Origin: Thiospirochaeta perfilievii
Lineage (GTDB): Bacteria > Spirochaetota > Spirochaetia > DSM-2461
Reading direction: 5' to 3'
DNA length: 64,000 nucleotides
Assembly: GCF_008329945.1 (NCBI RefSeq)
Contig: NZ_CP035807.1
Coordinates: 2,666,001 to 2,730,000, forward strand
Position 1 is the stretch's first letter. Each line of letters begins with the position of its first letter. The translations under genes and the position numbers were made by a program. This document shows, one piece after another, positions 27,868-36,678 of this stretch. The notes beneath the pieces are model-generated. The model ran no database searches. It had not been told where the DNA came from and was given only the letters and a program-made list of their open reading frames with translations.

Positions 27868-29991
27868 ATGAATAAAATTAATAAACTTCCCCTAGGTGGC
27901 ATGATAAATGAGTATAATACCCTTCGTATTATACAGTCAGGCAACAAAAATGAGAAATATAGAAACTTAACTAATAATGAGATTGAGCTATTAGAAATGC
28001 AGAAAAATAAGTGTTACGATTGGTCTAAAATCCTTGTAACTGACACTTTTGAACCTTTGCAAATTAAACACTGCTACTTTATGGGTACAGTTAGAATAGA
28101 CGATATGGAACCTATATCCCTGGAGTTTAATGATGTTATTTTACCTGTTGGTTTGTACAACTCACAAGTAATGTCCTGTGATATTGGAAAGAATTGTTCA
28201 ATACATAATGTCTCTTATCTTTCTAGAGTTCTAATTGGTGAAAACGTAATGCTTAAGGATATTGATGAACTCTCCACATCGGACCATGCAAAGTTTGGTA
28301 ACGGTATTGTAAAGGATGGGGAGGACCCAAGTGGTCGTATTGAGCTTGAAATAGCCAATGAAGCTGGTGGAAGGGAAATTTTACCATTTTCTAAAATGTT
28401 AACAGTAGACGCCTACCTATGGTATAAGTATAGGGATAATAAGAATTTAATGGAGAGTTTTAAACTCTTTGTAGAGACAGAGTACCCATCGGATAGGGGG
28501 TATTATGGATTTATTGGGGATAGAACAGTAATTAAAAACAGTAGAATATTAAAAGATGTAACAATAGGTTCTGATGCATATATAAAAGGTGCTAATAAGT
28601 TAAAAAACTTAACAATTAAAAGCAGTCCTAATCATAAAACTCAAATAGGAGAGGGCTGTACTCTAGTTAATGGAATAATCAATGAAGGATGTAAGGTTTT
28701 TTACGGCGCAACAGCTGTAAGGTTTCAACTTATGAGTCACTCTTCATTAAAATATGGAGCTAGGTTAATTAACTCTGTTTTAGGTGAGAACTCAACTATA
28801 AGTTGTTGTGAGGTTTTAAACTCTTTTATCTATCCAGGCCATGAGCAACATCACAACTCCTCATTTTTAATCGCTTCAGTATTAAAGGGACAGACAAACA
28901 TAGCTTCTGGGGCAACAATTGGTAGTAATCACAACTCAAGGGCTAATGATGGTGAGTTAGTAGCCGGTCGAGGGTTTTGGCCAGGCTTAAACTGTAGCTT
29001 AAAACACGACTCTAAATTTGCCACTTTTAATATAGTAGTAAAGGGCAATTATACTAAAGAGATTAATAACCCCTTACCCTTTAGTCTTATCTCACTTAAT
29101 AAGAACGATAAGGTTGAAGTATTTCCAGGCTACTGGTTTCTACATAATATGTATGCACTTAAGAGAAATAGTTGGAAGTACGGTGTTCGTGATCAAAGAG
29201 AGAAGAATTTTCCTAGATTAGATTTTGACTTTTTAGCTCCTGATACTGTATCGGAGATGTTAGAGGGAAGAGAGTTTTTAGAGAAGTGTGCTGAATACTC
29301 CTATAGAAAAATCTCTACAGATATACATACAGGGGAGGATCTGCTTAATGAGTATGATGACTTTGGAAATTTCACTATATACAGTACTACAATAGAGAAT
29401 AAAAACCATGGAGTTTTGATTCATAAACCAGCAGTGGCCTATAAAGAGTATTATAAAATGATAACCCTCTACTCTGTTGACACTATATTGAAGTTCTTTA
29501 AAGATGGAGGAGATATTTCTCAACTAAACGGTTTAGTTAATCCTGATAAATGGATAAATTGTGGTGGTCAGTTTATTCCTGATGATAGGGTTAAAAGTAT
29601 AATTGATGATATTGTAGATAAAAAAATAACATCCTGGGATGAACTACACTCTAGGTATAAAATGGTTTCAAAACTATACGACCGAGATAAAGCAGGGCAC
29701 GCTTTTTATGTTTTACAAAAACTTAATAAGGTTGATAGATTAAATTGGCAACAATGGTTAGACGCTGTAGATACTGCTATTAAAGCTAGAATTGAGATTA
29801 AAGAGAGAGTCTATTCATCAAGGGAGAAAGACTTTAATTGTAGTTTTAGAAAGATAACCTTTGACTCTAAAGAGGAGAAGGAAGCTGTTATTGGTAAATT
29901 AGATGATAATAGCTTCTTTAAAATAGAGGAAGAGGAGTGCGCTTCGTTTATAGAGATGACAAAAAGTGTAGATCTAAAGAAAATCTTCTAA
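27868..29991 (+). CDS. DUF4954-family left-handed beta-helix protein
   Basis: About 707 residues. The family is known from spirochaetes and Bacteroidetes and has hexapeptide-repeat stretches like those of sugar acyl- and nucleotidyl-transferases. It begins with LTNNEIELLEMQKNKCYDWS, then beta-helix text (CDIGKNCSIHNVSYL, IGDRTVIKNSRILKDVTIG, GEGCTLVNGIINEGCKVFYG, GENSTISCCEVLNSFIYPGH) and HHNSSFLIASVLKGQTNIAS. Function is unproven; a sugar-phosphate or nucleotide-sugar substrate is an inference from the fold. The frame also has an ATG at 27841, but neither start has a Shine-Dalgarno sequence. It is divergent from phosphoglucomutase, and its 3' end overlaps the neuB-like gene by 18 nt. Confidence 0.78.
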   Translation: MNKINKLPLGGMINEYNTLRIIQSGNKNEKYRNLTNNEIELLEMQKNKCYDWSKILVTDTFEPLQIKHCYFMGTVRIDDMEPISLEFNDVILPVGLYNSQVMSCDIGKNCSIHNVSYLSRVLIGENVMLKDIDELSTSDHAKFGNGIVKDGEDPSGRIELEIANEAGGREILPFSKMLTVDAYLWYKYRDNKNLMESFKLFVETEYPSDRGYYGFIGDRTVIKNSRILKDVTIGSDAYIKGANKLKNLTIKSSPNHKTQIGEGCTLVNGIINEGCKVFYGATAVRFQLMSHSSLKYGARLINSVLGENSTISCCEVLNSFIYPGHEQHHNSSFLIASVLKGQTNIASGATIGSNHNSRANDGELVAGRGFWPGLNCSLKHDSKFATFNIVVKGNYTKEINNPLPFSLISLNKNDKVEVFPGYWFLHNMYALKRNSWKYGVRDQREKNFPRLDFDFLAPDTVSEMLEGREFLEKCAEYSYRKISTDIHTGEDLLNEYDDFGNFTIYSTTIENKNHGVLIHKPAVAYKEYYKMITLYSVDTILKFFKDGGDISQLNGLVNPDKWINCGGQFIPDDRVKSIIDDIVDKKITSWDELHSRYKMVSKLYDRDKAGHAFYVLQKLNKVDRLNWQQWLDAVDTAIKARIEIKERVYSSREKDFNCSFRKITFDSKEEKEAVIGKLDDNSFFKIEEEECASFIEMTKSVDLKKIF

Positions 29992-31056
29992 TCTAATGCC
30001 CTCTCCACTTGGAACATCCTTAGTTAATTTTCTACCATAAAAATTTTCTACTAAGTGGGGAGAAAGTCCAACTCTTAATATCTTCTCTGTTCTTAATAGA
30101 GCTGTATTCTCTTTTGTTATTACATCCCCTCTATTTAGTTGCTCTAGGGAGTGTAGTGACCTATTTGTTCTGTTGTAATTACTCTCTTCAGATTTAGCTA
30201 ATTTTTTAACACCATCCCCTAATATAGATGTTACCCTCTCTAACCCGTAGATCTTAGAAAGTTTATCTAAACCACTTTTTAAATCCATATCTTCATACTT
30301 TCTAATAGAGTCACACATTTGTTTAAAGTTTTGTGGGTTAAGGGCAACAGGGTCGTCTAAACCATCTGTTTCATTAGAGAGTGTTAGGTGTTTCTCCACA
30401 ATAGAAGCTCCTAAAAGAACTGAGATAGAAGGAACTAGGACAGGGTCCAGGGAGTGGTCTGAAATTCCTGTCTCTATACCAAAAATATTTTTTAAGTTAC
30501 TTATTAGCTTAAGATTATATTCATTCTCCGGTGCAGGATAACTTGTAATACAGTGGAGTAGGGAGACCCTATCCCTTCCTGTAATTTCTAACGCCCTCTC
30601 TATATCCCTTAGTTTTGATACACCACTTGATAGGATTAGGGGTTTATTAAAGGACTTTAACTGTTTAAGTAGTGGGAAATGGTTTAGTTCTGGGCTAGCA
30701 ACTTTAAATATTTTAGATCCAATATTGTTTAGAATATCCCCACTCTTTTTACCAAAGGGTGAGGCCATAAATATTAACCCTTCACTCTCTGTCATATCCT
30801 TAAGTTGTTTATAAAAGGGTTCATCCATCTCTAAACTTTTAAATACACTGTATAGTGGAGTATCTCCCCCAGGGAGTTTTACTAAACCTGTGTTTTTATG
30901 GATTATCTCCTGGGCAAAAACAACCTGAAATTTTGCACAATCTGCACCTGCATCCTTAGCAGCCCTAATAAGTTTTTTTGCTTTTTCTAAATCACCACCG
31001 TGGCTTGTTCCTATCTCTGCAATAATAAATGTTCTTTTTGATTTGTTAATTGGCAT
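29974..31056 (-). CDS. NeuB-family nonulosonate synthase (sialic acid type)
   Basis: The family condenses phosphoenolpyruvate with an N-acetyl-hexosamine to give N-acetylneuraminate, legionaminate or pseudaminate. The TIM-barrel part has FIIAEIGTSHGGDLEKAKKL, GADCAKFQ, MASPFG, KVASPEL, LSSGVSKL, LLHCITSYPAP, GISDHSLD and IVEKHLTL. A C-terminal SAF (antifreeze-like) domain spans about 295-355 (NRSLHSLEQLNRGDVITKEN, ENFYGRKLTKDVPSGEGI). The sugar made is undetermined. No CMP-sugar synthetase, epimerase or transferase is adjacent, which is unusual for the pathway. Confidence 0.85.
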   Translation of the reverse strand: MPINKSKRTFIIAEIGTSHGGDLEKAKKLIRAAKDAGADCAKFQVVFAQEIIHKNTGLVKLPGGDTPLYSVFKSLEMDEPFYKQLKDMTESEGLIFMASPFGKKSGDILNNIGSKIFKVASPELNHFPLLKQLKSFNKPLILSSGVSKLRDIERALEITGRDRVSLLHCITSYPAPENEYNLKLISNLKNIFGIETGISDHSLDPVLVPSISVLLGASIVEKHLTLSNETDGLDDPVALNPQNFKQMCDSIRKYEDMDLKSGLDKLSKIYGLERVTSILGDGVKKLAKSEESNYNRTNRSLHSLEQLNRGDVITKENTALLRTEKILRVGLSPHLVENFYGRKLTKDVPSGEGIRLEDFL

Positions 31057-31111
31057 AAAAACTCCTAAGTTCTGCTATTAGGAAGTAGTTCCTAGATCAT
31101 CTAACCAGAAT

Positions 31112-31136
31112 AAGCCGACTCTAGCGAATCGGCTTT
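31112..31136 (-). terminator. Hairpin after serS, probable terminator
   Basis: AAGCCGA and TCGGCTT arms (7 bp) with a 10-nt loop lie just downstream of the serS stop on the minus strand. The following tract is only TTATT-like, so termination strength is uncertain. Confidence 0.5.
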
Positions 31137-31151
31137 ATATAAATTAAATAT

Positions 31152-32429
31152 TTATTTAGCTTTAATAGTATCGAAACCTGTATAAGGAACAAGCGCTTTT
31201 GGTATAGTCACAGATCCATCAGCTTGCTGATTATTCTCTATAATAGCTATAAGAGCTCTAGATATAGCTATTGCTGTACCATTTAAAGTGTGACAGATAG
31301 CTGTTTTACCATTTTCATCCTTATATCTAACGCCTAAACGCCTAGCTTGGTAGTCTGTACAGTTTGAAGTTGATGTTATCTCTCCCCAATCTCCTGACTC
31401 ACCCCGTCCTGGCATCCAAGCTTCTAGGTCATATTTTCTATATGCGGGAGAACCTAAGTCCCCAGTACATGTATCTACAACTCTAAATGGAACCTCAAGA
31501 CCGTTAAAAATCTCCTCTTCAATCTCCCTTAGGGTTTCATGTAGTTTGTCTGATTCCTCTGGTCTACAGTAGATAAACATCTCAATTTTTGTAAATTGAT
31601 GCACTCTGTAAATACCCTTAGAGTATTGTCCTGCAGCTCCAGCTTCCCGTCTAAAACAGTGGGATATACCAGCCATAAAGATTGGTCCGTTAGAAAGATC
31701 AATTATCTCTCCAGCATGGTAACCACCAAGGGTTATTTCCGCTGTTCCTACAAGGCACATGTCTGTCCCCTCAATTGAGTAAATATTAGATTCAGAGCCC
31801 CTTGGGTTAAAACCGATACCCTCTAAAATATCAACCTTAGCTATATCCGGTGTAATAGATACTCTAAAACCTTTCTTCATTAAAATATCTACTGCATATC
31901 TTGTTAGTGCCATTTCTAATATAGCTGCTTCATTTTTTAAGTAGTAAAATTTAGGTCCAGAAACCTTAGTTGCCCTTTCAAATTCAATAAGATCAAGTTT
32001 TTCTCCTATTTCTACATGGTCTAGAGGTTTAAAGTCAAAATTAGGAACTGTTCCACAAACCTTAATTTGGAAGTTCTCCTTATCTTCCTTACCAATAGGA
32101 GCATCCGGATGGGCCATGTTAGGTATCTTCGAGGCTTCACTAGAGAGTTTGGATTTTAAGTCTGAAGTTTCACTATCTATCGAGGCTATTTGGGCTTTTA
32201 ACTCTTTACCCTTATTAATAAAAACAGTTCTCTCTTCCTGGGATAATTTCCCTTTCATTTTTGATGCATTTTCATTTGCCTGTCTTCTTAACTCTTCTAC
32301 TTTTGATAATGATTCATTGTACTTAGTATAAAGTTCTACTACTAAGTCAACATCCGCTTCCATAAATCTGTTTTTTACGTTGGCTTTTACAGCTTCAACA
32401 TTGTCTCTAATAAATTTCAAATCTAACAT
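31152..32429 (-). CDS. serS: Serine--tRNA ligase
   Basis: Charges tRNA-Ser with serine in the cytoplasm. A class II synthetase of 425 residues. The N-terminal antiparallel coiled-coil arm (about 30-105) is followed by the catalytic core with VGTAEITLGGYHAG, motif 2 CFRREAGAAGQYSKGIYRVH near 257-276, FTKIEMF, SNCTDYQARRLGVRY, and motif 3 LNGTAIAISRALIAIIEN near 378-395. There is no Shine-Dalgarno sequence; TATTAT lies 7 nt before the ATG. It is divergent from the LamG-like gene. Confidence 0.97.
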   Translation of the reverse strand: MLDLKFIRDNVEAVKANVKNRFMEADVDLVVELYTKYNESLSKVEELRRQANENASKMKGKLSQEERTVFINKGKELKAQIASIDSETSDLKSKLSSEASKIPNMAHPDAPIGKEDKENFQIKVCGTVPNFDFKPLDHVEIGEKLDLIEFERATKVSGPKFYYLKNEAAILEMALTRYAVDILMKKGFRVSITPDIAKVDILEGIGFNPRGSESNIYSIEGTDMCLVGTAEITLGGYHAGEIIDLSNGPIFMAGISHCFRREAGAAGQYSKGIYRVHQFTKIEMFIYCRPEESDKLHETLREIEEEIFNGLEVPFRVVDTCTGDLGSPAYRKYDLEAWMPGRGESGDWGEITSTSNCTDYQARRLGVRYKDENGKTAICHTLNGTAIAISRALIAIIENNQQADGSVTIPKALVPYTGFDTIKAK

Positions 32430-32436
32430 AATGCAT

Positions 32437-32442
32437 ATAATA
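32437..32442 (-). promoter_or_regulatory. serS: TATTAT 7 nt before serS (leaderless candidate)
   Basis: A -10-like hexamer on the minus strand, 7 nt upstream of the ATG at 32429. No Shine-Dalgarno sequence is present. Confidence 0.35.
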
Positions 32443-32451
32443 CATTAATTA

Positions 32452-32460
32452 TGTTATTAT
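32452..32460 (+). promoter_or_regulatory. Extended -10 (TGtTATTAT) 7 nt before an ATG
   Basis: TATTAT at 32455-32460, preceded by TGT, lies 7 nt upstream of the ATG at 32468. No Shine-Dalgarno sequence is present. Confidence 0.4.
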
Positions 32461-32467
32461 TGAAAAT

Positions 32468-33319
32468 ATGAAAAAGATTATTTTAATTATATTTCTTAGT
32501 GTAGGGTATCTCTATTCAGACTCTATATACTTATCAAATGGTAATGTGATAAAGGGATCAATAATTTTCATGGACAAGGATTTAGCTAAAATAGAGACAG
32601 CTGATGGAGTGCTTGAAATAGAAAAAAAAAGAATTGTTCGTGGAGAGTTTTTTGGAGATGGGAATGAACTAAGTGGAGATCTTGTTTTTGAATTTTCAAT
32701 TGATGGTAATATAAAGGATACATCTGGTAGTGGTTATAAGATTAAGACAAAAAGTATCCCATATACAGAGGATGTATTAAATGATGAAAACGGAGCTCTA
32801 CTATCAAAGGGTGGAGGTGAGTATTTCTATATTGAGGATAGTAAAACTATAAGTGATATTGAAGAGTTTACAATTGCAATGAGTTTCTATCCTATAGATA
32901 CAACAGAGCAGAGCTATCTGATATCTAACTGGCAAAATACATATAAGAATAGAAAGGCTGAGGGAAGATTCTCTCTATCTATATTAAATAAAACTGTTGT
33001 TCTATTTGTTGTGGATAGTAATGGGTATTATCAGAGTATTGCCGCTAGTGATGTCCTAATATTGAAAGAGTGGAACAGTATCGCTATGAGATTTGGTTCC
33101 GGGAAGATGTCTCTATATGTAAATGGAAAAACAGTTGCTGAAAACACAATTCCTACCCAGACTCTTTTAAAGGGGGAGTGGCCACTCTATTTTATGACAG
33201 CAAAATATGTAAAAAATCGAGTAGAGGATTATAAAAAATATAATATAAAAGGAAAGCTTGACAAAATTCGGATGTGGGACTCTACTTTATCGGATAATGA
33301 GCTTAATTTACTCTATTAG
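32468..33319 (+). CDS. Exported LamG/concanavalin-like domain protein
   Basis: 283 residues with a signal peptide at 1-17. An N-terminal beta module (SIYLSNGNVIKGSIIFMDKD continuing to about residue 60) resembles the short repeat found in exported proteins that begin with a knob such as 'L.NG..I.G.I'. The rest, about 75-283, looks like a LamG/concanavalin A-type jelly roll, with DGNIKDTSGSGY at the start, WNSIAMRFGSGKMSLYVNGK in the middle and IRMWDSTLSDNELNLLY at the end. Carbohydrate or cell-surface binding is inferred from the fold. An in-frame run of nine A near residue 50 is intact. Confidence 0.7.
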   Translation: MKKIILIIFLSVGYLYSDSIYLSNGNVIKGSIIFMDKDLAKIETADGVLEIEKKRIVRGEFFGDGNELSGDLVFEFSIDGNIKDTSGSGYKIKTKSIPYTEDVLNDENGALLSKGGGEYFYIEDSKTISDIEEFTIAMSFYPIDTTEQSYLISNWQNTYKNRKAEGRFSLSILNKTVVLFVVDSNGYYQSIAASDVLILKEWNSIAMRFGSGKMSLYVNGKTVAENTIPTQTLLKGEWPLYFMTAKYVKNRVEDYKKYNIKGKLDKIRMWDSTLSDNELNLLY

Positions 33320-33378
33320 CTATAGTATTTAATGTTCAAACCACCTATACTAAGTTTAAATTACTCTAAGGATGTATA

Positions 33379-35148
33379 GTGGAAGAGAAAAAAACTTTTA
33401 GAGACCTAGGTCTTTCAGAAGAGATTTTACAAGCGATTGAGAAGAAAGGATTTGAAGAACCGTCACCAATACAGGCGTTAACAATACCTATCCTCTTAAA
33501 GGGAGATAAGAATATCATTGGTCAAGCACAAACAGGAACTGGTAAAACAGCTGCCTTTGGTCTACCAATATTAGATACTCTTACAAGTAGTAACAATAAG
33601 AATGTTCAAGCGTTAATATTAGCACCAACTAGGGAACTTGCTGTTCAAGTTAGTGATGAGTTAATATCATTAAAAGGTGAAAAGCGTTTGAGTGTTGCAG
33701 CAATCTATGGTGGACAAGCCATGGGCGAACAACTAAGACGTTTAAGACGGGGAGTAGACATCGTTGTCGGAACTCCGGGGCGAGTTCAAGATCATATCAA
33801 TCGTGGTAGTCTAGATCTTTCCAACCTTAGTTATTTAATTTTAGACGAAGCAGATGAAATGTTAAATATGGGATTTGTTGATGATATCGAAAAGATCCTA
33901 GAAACAGTAAACGAAGATAAAAAAATGTTACTGTTCTCTGCAACAATGCCATCGAAGATTCAACAAATTGCCAAAAAATATATGGGTGATTATGAGCTGT
34001 TTAAGGTAAAAAACAGGGATTTAACTTCCGACTTAACAGAACAAATATACTTTGAAGTAAATAGAAGTGATAAATTTGAAGCTCTGTGTAGAATCGTTGA
34101 TATCGAGGAAGAGTTTTTTGGTATAGTATTCTGTAGAACCAAAGTGGATGTAGATGATGTTTCCCAAAAGTTATCAGAGAGGGGTTACTCTTCTGGAGCA
34201 CTTCATGGAGACATTTCTCAAGCTATGAGGGAGAGAATTCTATCCCAATTAAAATCAAAGCAGATTAATATTTTAGTTGCAACTGATGTAGCTGCTAGGG
34301 GTATTGATGTAAATCATTTATCCCATGTTATTAACTACTCTCTACCCCAGGATGCCGAATCTTATGTACATAGAGTTGGTAGAACAGGTAGAGCAGGAAA
34401 CGAAGGTACAGCAATAACATTTGTTACTAAAGATGAGTATAGAAAATTACTCTATATTCAGAGAGTTTCTGGAAAGAATATCAAGAAAGATGAGATCCCA
34501 GGGGTTGATAAAATTATTTCAACTAAGAAAGATCGAATAATGAAAGAGATATTAAAATCCCTAGAGACTGGGGATGATGTAAGCTCAACCTTTAAGGAAA
34601 TGGCGTTAGAACTACTACAGGAGAGCGAAAATCCTGTTGATGTTATAGCATCAGTCTTAAGCCAAGCCTTTGGTGACGATCTAGATGAAAGTAACTATAA
34701 CGAGATAAGAAAAATCAATATGAAGAGAAGTGGTACAACTAGACTATTTGTAGCTAAGGGTCGTCAAGATGACTTTACAGCTAAGTCTTTAGTTGAACTA
34801 ATTACTTCTGAGACAAGTATTCCAGGAAAGAGATTAGACTCTGTTCAGATATTTGATCAGTTCTCCTTTGTAACAGTACCATTTGAAGATGCTGAAGAGA
34901 TTATTTTAGCCTTTAAAAATGCAGGACGTGGTAATAGACCATTAGTTGAGCAGGCTAAAGAATCAAAAGGTGGTTCCGGTGGTGGTGGTCGTCGTGGTGG
35001 CGGTGACAGAAATCGAGGTGGAAACCGAGGTGGATATAAAGGTGGTGGAAACCGAGAAGGTGGAAACCGAGGTAGTCGAAACTACGGTTCTAACAGAGGT
35101 GGCAACAGAAGTGGTGGCAACCGAAACAGTGGACGAGGAAGAGACTAG
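33379..35148 (+). CDS. DEAD-box RNA helicase with DbpA-like domain and RGG tail (CsdA/DeaD type)
   Basis: An ATP-dependent RNA helicase probably used in ribosome assembly or cold adaptation. It has the Q motif (FRDLGLSEEIL, PSPIQ), AQTGTGKT at 50-57, PTRELAVQ, GTPGRVQDH, LDEADEMLNMGF with DEAD near 156-159, SAT near 187, ARGIDV and HRVGRTGRAG. A DbpA-type RNA-binding domain lies at about 450-520. The last 60 residues are almost only Gly, Arg and Asn (RGG-like), which binds RNA nonspecifically. The start is GTG with AAGGA upstream. A strong terminator follows. Confidence 0.93.
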   Translation: MEEKKTFRDLGLSEEILQAIEKKGFEEPSPIQALTIPILLKGDKNIIGQAQTGTGKTAAFGLPILDTLTSSNNKNVQALILAPTRELAVQVSDELISLKGEKRLSVAAIYGGQAMGEQLRRLRRGVDIVVGTPGRVQDHINRGSLDLSNLSYLILDEADEMLNMGFVDDIEKILETVNEDKKMLLFSATMPSKIQQIAKKYMGDYELFKVKNRDLTSDLTEQIYFEVNRSDKFEALCRIVDIEEEFFGIVFCRTKVDVDDVSQKLSERGYSSGALHGDISQAMRERILSQLKSKQINILVATDVAARGIDVNHLSHVINYSLPQDAESYVHRVGRTGRAGNEGTAITFVTKDEYRKLLYIQRVSGKNIKKDEIPGVDKIISTKKDRIMKEILKSLETGDDVSSTFKEMALELLQESENPVDVIASVLSQAFGDDLDESNYNEIRKINMKRSGTTRLFVAKGRQDDFTAKSLVELITSETSIPGKRLDSVQIFDQFSFVTVPFEDAEEIILAFKNAGRGNRPLVEQAKESKGGSGGGGRRGGGDRNRGGNRGGYKGGGNREGGNRGSRNYGSNRGGNRSGGNRNSGRGRD

Positions 35149-35157
35149 GCCTTCAAC

Positions 35158-35185
35158 AACCCGACATAATTTGTCGGGTTTTTTT
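35158..35185 (+). terminator. Rho-independent terminator after the DEAD-box gene
   Basis: AACCCGACA / TGTCGGGTT (9 bp), loop TAATT, then a run of T. It also lies at the 3' end of the convergent AEC gene. Confidence 0.92.
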
Positions 35186-36083
35186 ATATAATTAAAAGTG
35201 TAAGTGGAATTGTAAATAGGGATAATATAGTTGACAGTATCATTATAGAAGATGTTAGTTTTTCATCTAAGCCGATCATATCTCCTAATACTACAGTCAT
35301 AACAGCAACAGGCATTGTTGACTCCAATAAAATACTATTTCTAGATATCGGGTCTGATATCCCTAATATTTTAATTACAAAGTAAGCCACAATAATACCT
35401 AATATTGGTCTTAGTACAACTGGTAGTATAGATAGTTTCAAGTTTTTATAACTGTCACCAAATGATATTCCTAATCCAACACTAAATAGGATAAGGGTTA
35501 CTGTCATATCCCCTAAACTAACAAAAGTTTTTAGTAGGGGTCCATAAATAGTAATGTTAAAATAATTAAACAGTATGCCAAGGAGTAAAACAGTCGATGG
35601 AATAATCATATTTAATCGATAGTTTTTTACATCTAACTTGCCATCAATTTTAAGAACTTTAGATATAATAAAGGTTCCTAAATAAATAATAGGCCACCAA
35701 AGTGTTGTAAAAAACATACCTCTAGCTAAACCAGCTTGTCCCATAGCTCCATCAAGAACAGCCCAACCCATGTAACCGTAGTTTCCAAAGGCTATAGCTA
35801 TAATATATGCAGCTTTTAACTTTTTATCTTTAACCCGTATAAGAATGTAGGATAATAATATAAGAAGTGTAGTTAAGAGAATAAAGGATAAACTTAATGG
35901 TATAATCTCTTTTACTGTTTCAAGTTTTAAGTTTAACATAGATATAAAAATTCTACATGGTACCGCAACTCTAACAACAAACATTTTAAGATTGCTGTTT
36001 ATACTAGAATCGAGATAGTTTAAATGAACAAGTATGTAACCTAAAATTATAGGTATAAAAAGTACAGCTAATGTATTAATCAT
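35184..36083 (-). CDS. AEC-family (auxin efflux carrier type) transporter
   Basis: 299 residues and about ten TM helices, with the AEC pattern of two five-helix halves: IIPLSLSFIL early, FGNYGYMGWAVLDGAMGQ in the middle and LESTMPVAVMTVVLGDMIGL near the end. Bacterial members move organic acids such as malate or malonate; the substrate here is unknown. The start overlaps the 3' end of rdgB by 8 nt, so both belong to one minus-strand operon beginning with the sigma-like gene. Confidence 0.85.
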   Translation of the reverse strand: MINTLAVLFIPIILGYILVHLNYLDSSINSNLKMFVVRVAVPCRIFISMLNLKLETVKEIIPLSLSFILLTTLLILLSYILIRVKDKKLKAAYIIAIAFGNYGYMGWAVLDGAMGQAGLARGMFFTTLWWPIIYLGTFIISKVLKIDGKLDVKNYRLNMIIPSTVLLLGILFNYFNITIYGPLLKTFVSLGDMTVTLILFSVGLGISFGDSYKNLKLSILPVVLRPILGIIVAYFVIKILGISDPISRNSILLESTMPVAVMTVVLGDMIGLDEKLTSSIMILSTILSLFTIPLTLLII

Positions 36084-36669
36084 ATAGCTCTAAAAGTTTT
36101 TTTATACCTTCTCCAGCTCTTCCTCTATGGGATACTCTATTCTTCTCCTCATCACTTAATTCCGCTGCTGTTTTATTAAAATCTGGAACATAAAAAATAG
36201 GATCATAACCAAATCCTCCCTCTCCATACTCCTTAGTTGTAATTACCCCATTAAATGATTCTTGAACGGTAAAAATTCTATTTTTATCAAGTATTAAAAC
36301 CATACAGCATATAAAAGAAGCATCTCTGTTTTTAACAGTTTCGAGATTTTTTAATAGTAGAGCATTTTTCTCTTTTGAGCTTAACTCTCTGCCAAACTCT
36401 CTCTCTCCATATCTTGCTGAGTGTATACCGGGGGCTCCATTAAGATAATCTACAGATATCCCTGAATCATCAGATAAAACAGGCATACCCCCAGATAACT
36501 TAAAAAGTGCTTTAGCCTTTAATAACGCGTTTTCTAGATAGGTGTCCCCTGTCTCCTCTACATCCATCTCTAACCCTAGATCTTTAGGTAATACCAGGGT
36601 GTGATCTGATAGAATACAGTTTAATTCCTCTTTTTTATGTTCATTTCCACTTGCTAATAATATCTTCAT
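36076..36669 (-). CDS. rdgB: RdgB/HAM1-family non-canonical purine NTP pyrophosphatase
   Basis: Hydrolyses dITP, ITP and XTP to the monophosphates and so keeps deaminated purines out of DNA and RNA. It has LASGNEHKKEEL at 4-15, ETGDTYLENALLKAKAL near 39-55, LSDDSGISVDYLNGAPGIHS near 66-85, SFICCMVL, GEGGFGYDPIFY and SHRGRAGE. The length of 197 is normal. It starts 9 nt after the sigma-like gene and overlaps the AEC gene. Confidence 0.95.
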   Translation of the reverse strand: MKILLASGNEHKKEELNCILSDHTLVLPKDLGLEMDVEETGDTYLENALLKAKALFKLSGGMPVLSDDSGISVDYLNGAPGIHSARYGEREFGRELSSKEKNALLLKNLETVKNRDASFICCMVLILDKNRIFTVQESFNGVITTKEYGEGGFGYDPIFYVPDFNKTAAELSDEEKNRVSHRGRAGEGIKKLLELYD

Positions 36670-36678
36670 TTTTACAGT

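Noticed and set aside
34968-35145. Repetitive GGTGG/CGAGGT DNA at the end of the helicase gene as a separate repeat element
   Set aside because: It is simply the coding sequence of the Gly-Arg-Asn tail.
34946-35191. 81-codon frame in another register over the helicase tail
   Set aside because: Val/Glu/Thr-rich shadow of the Gly/Arg repeat, with no ribosome site.
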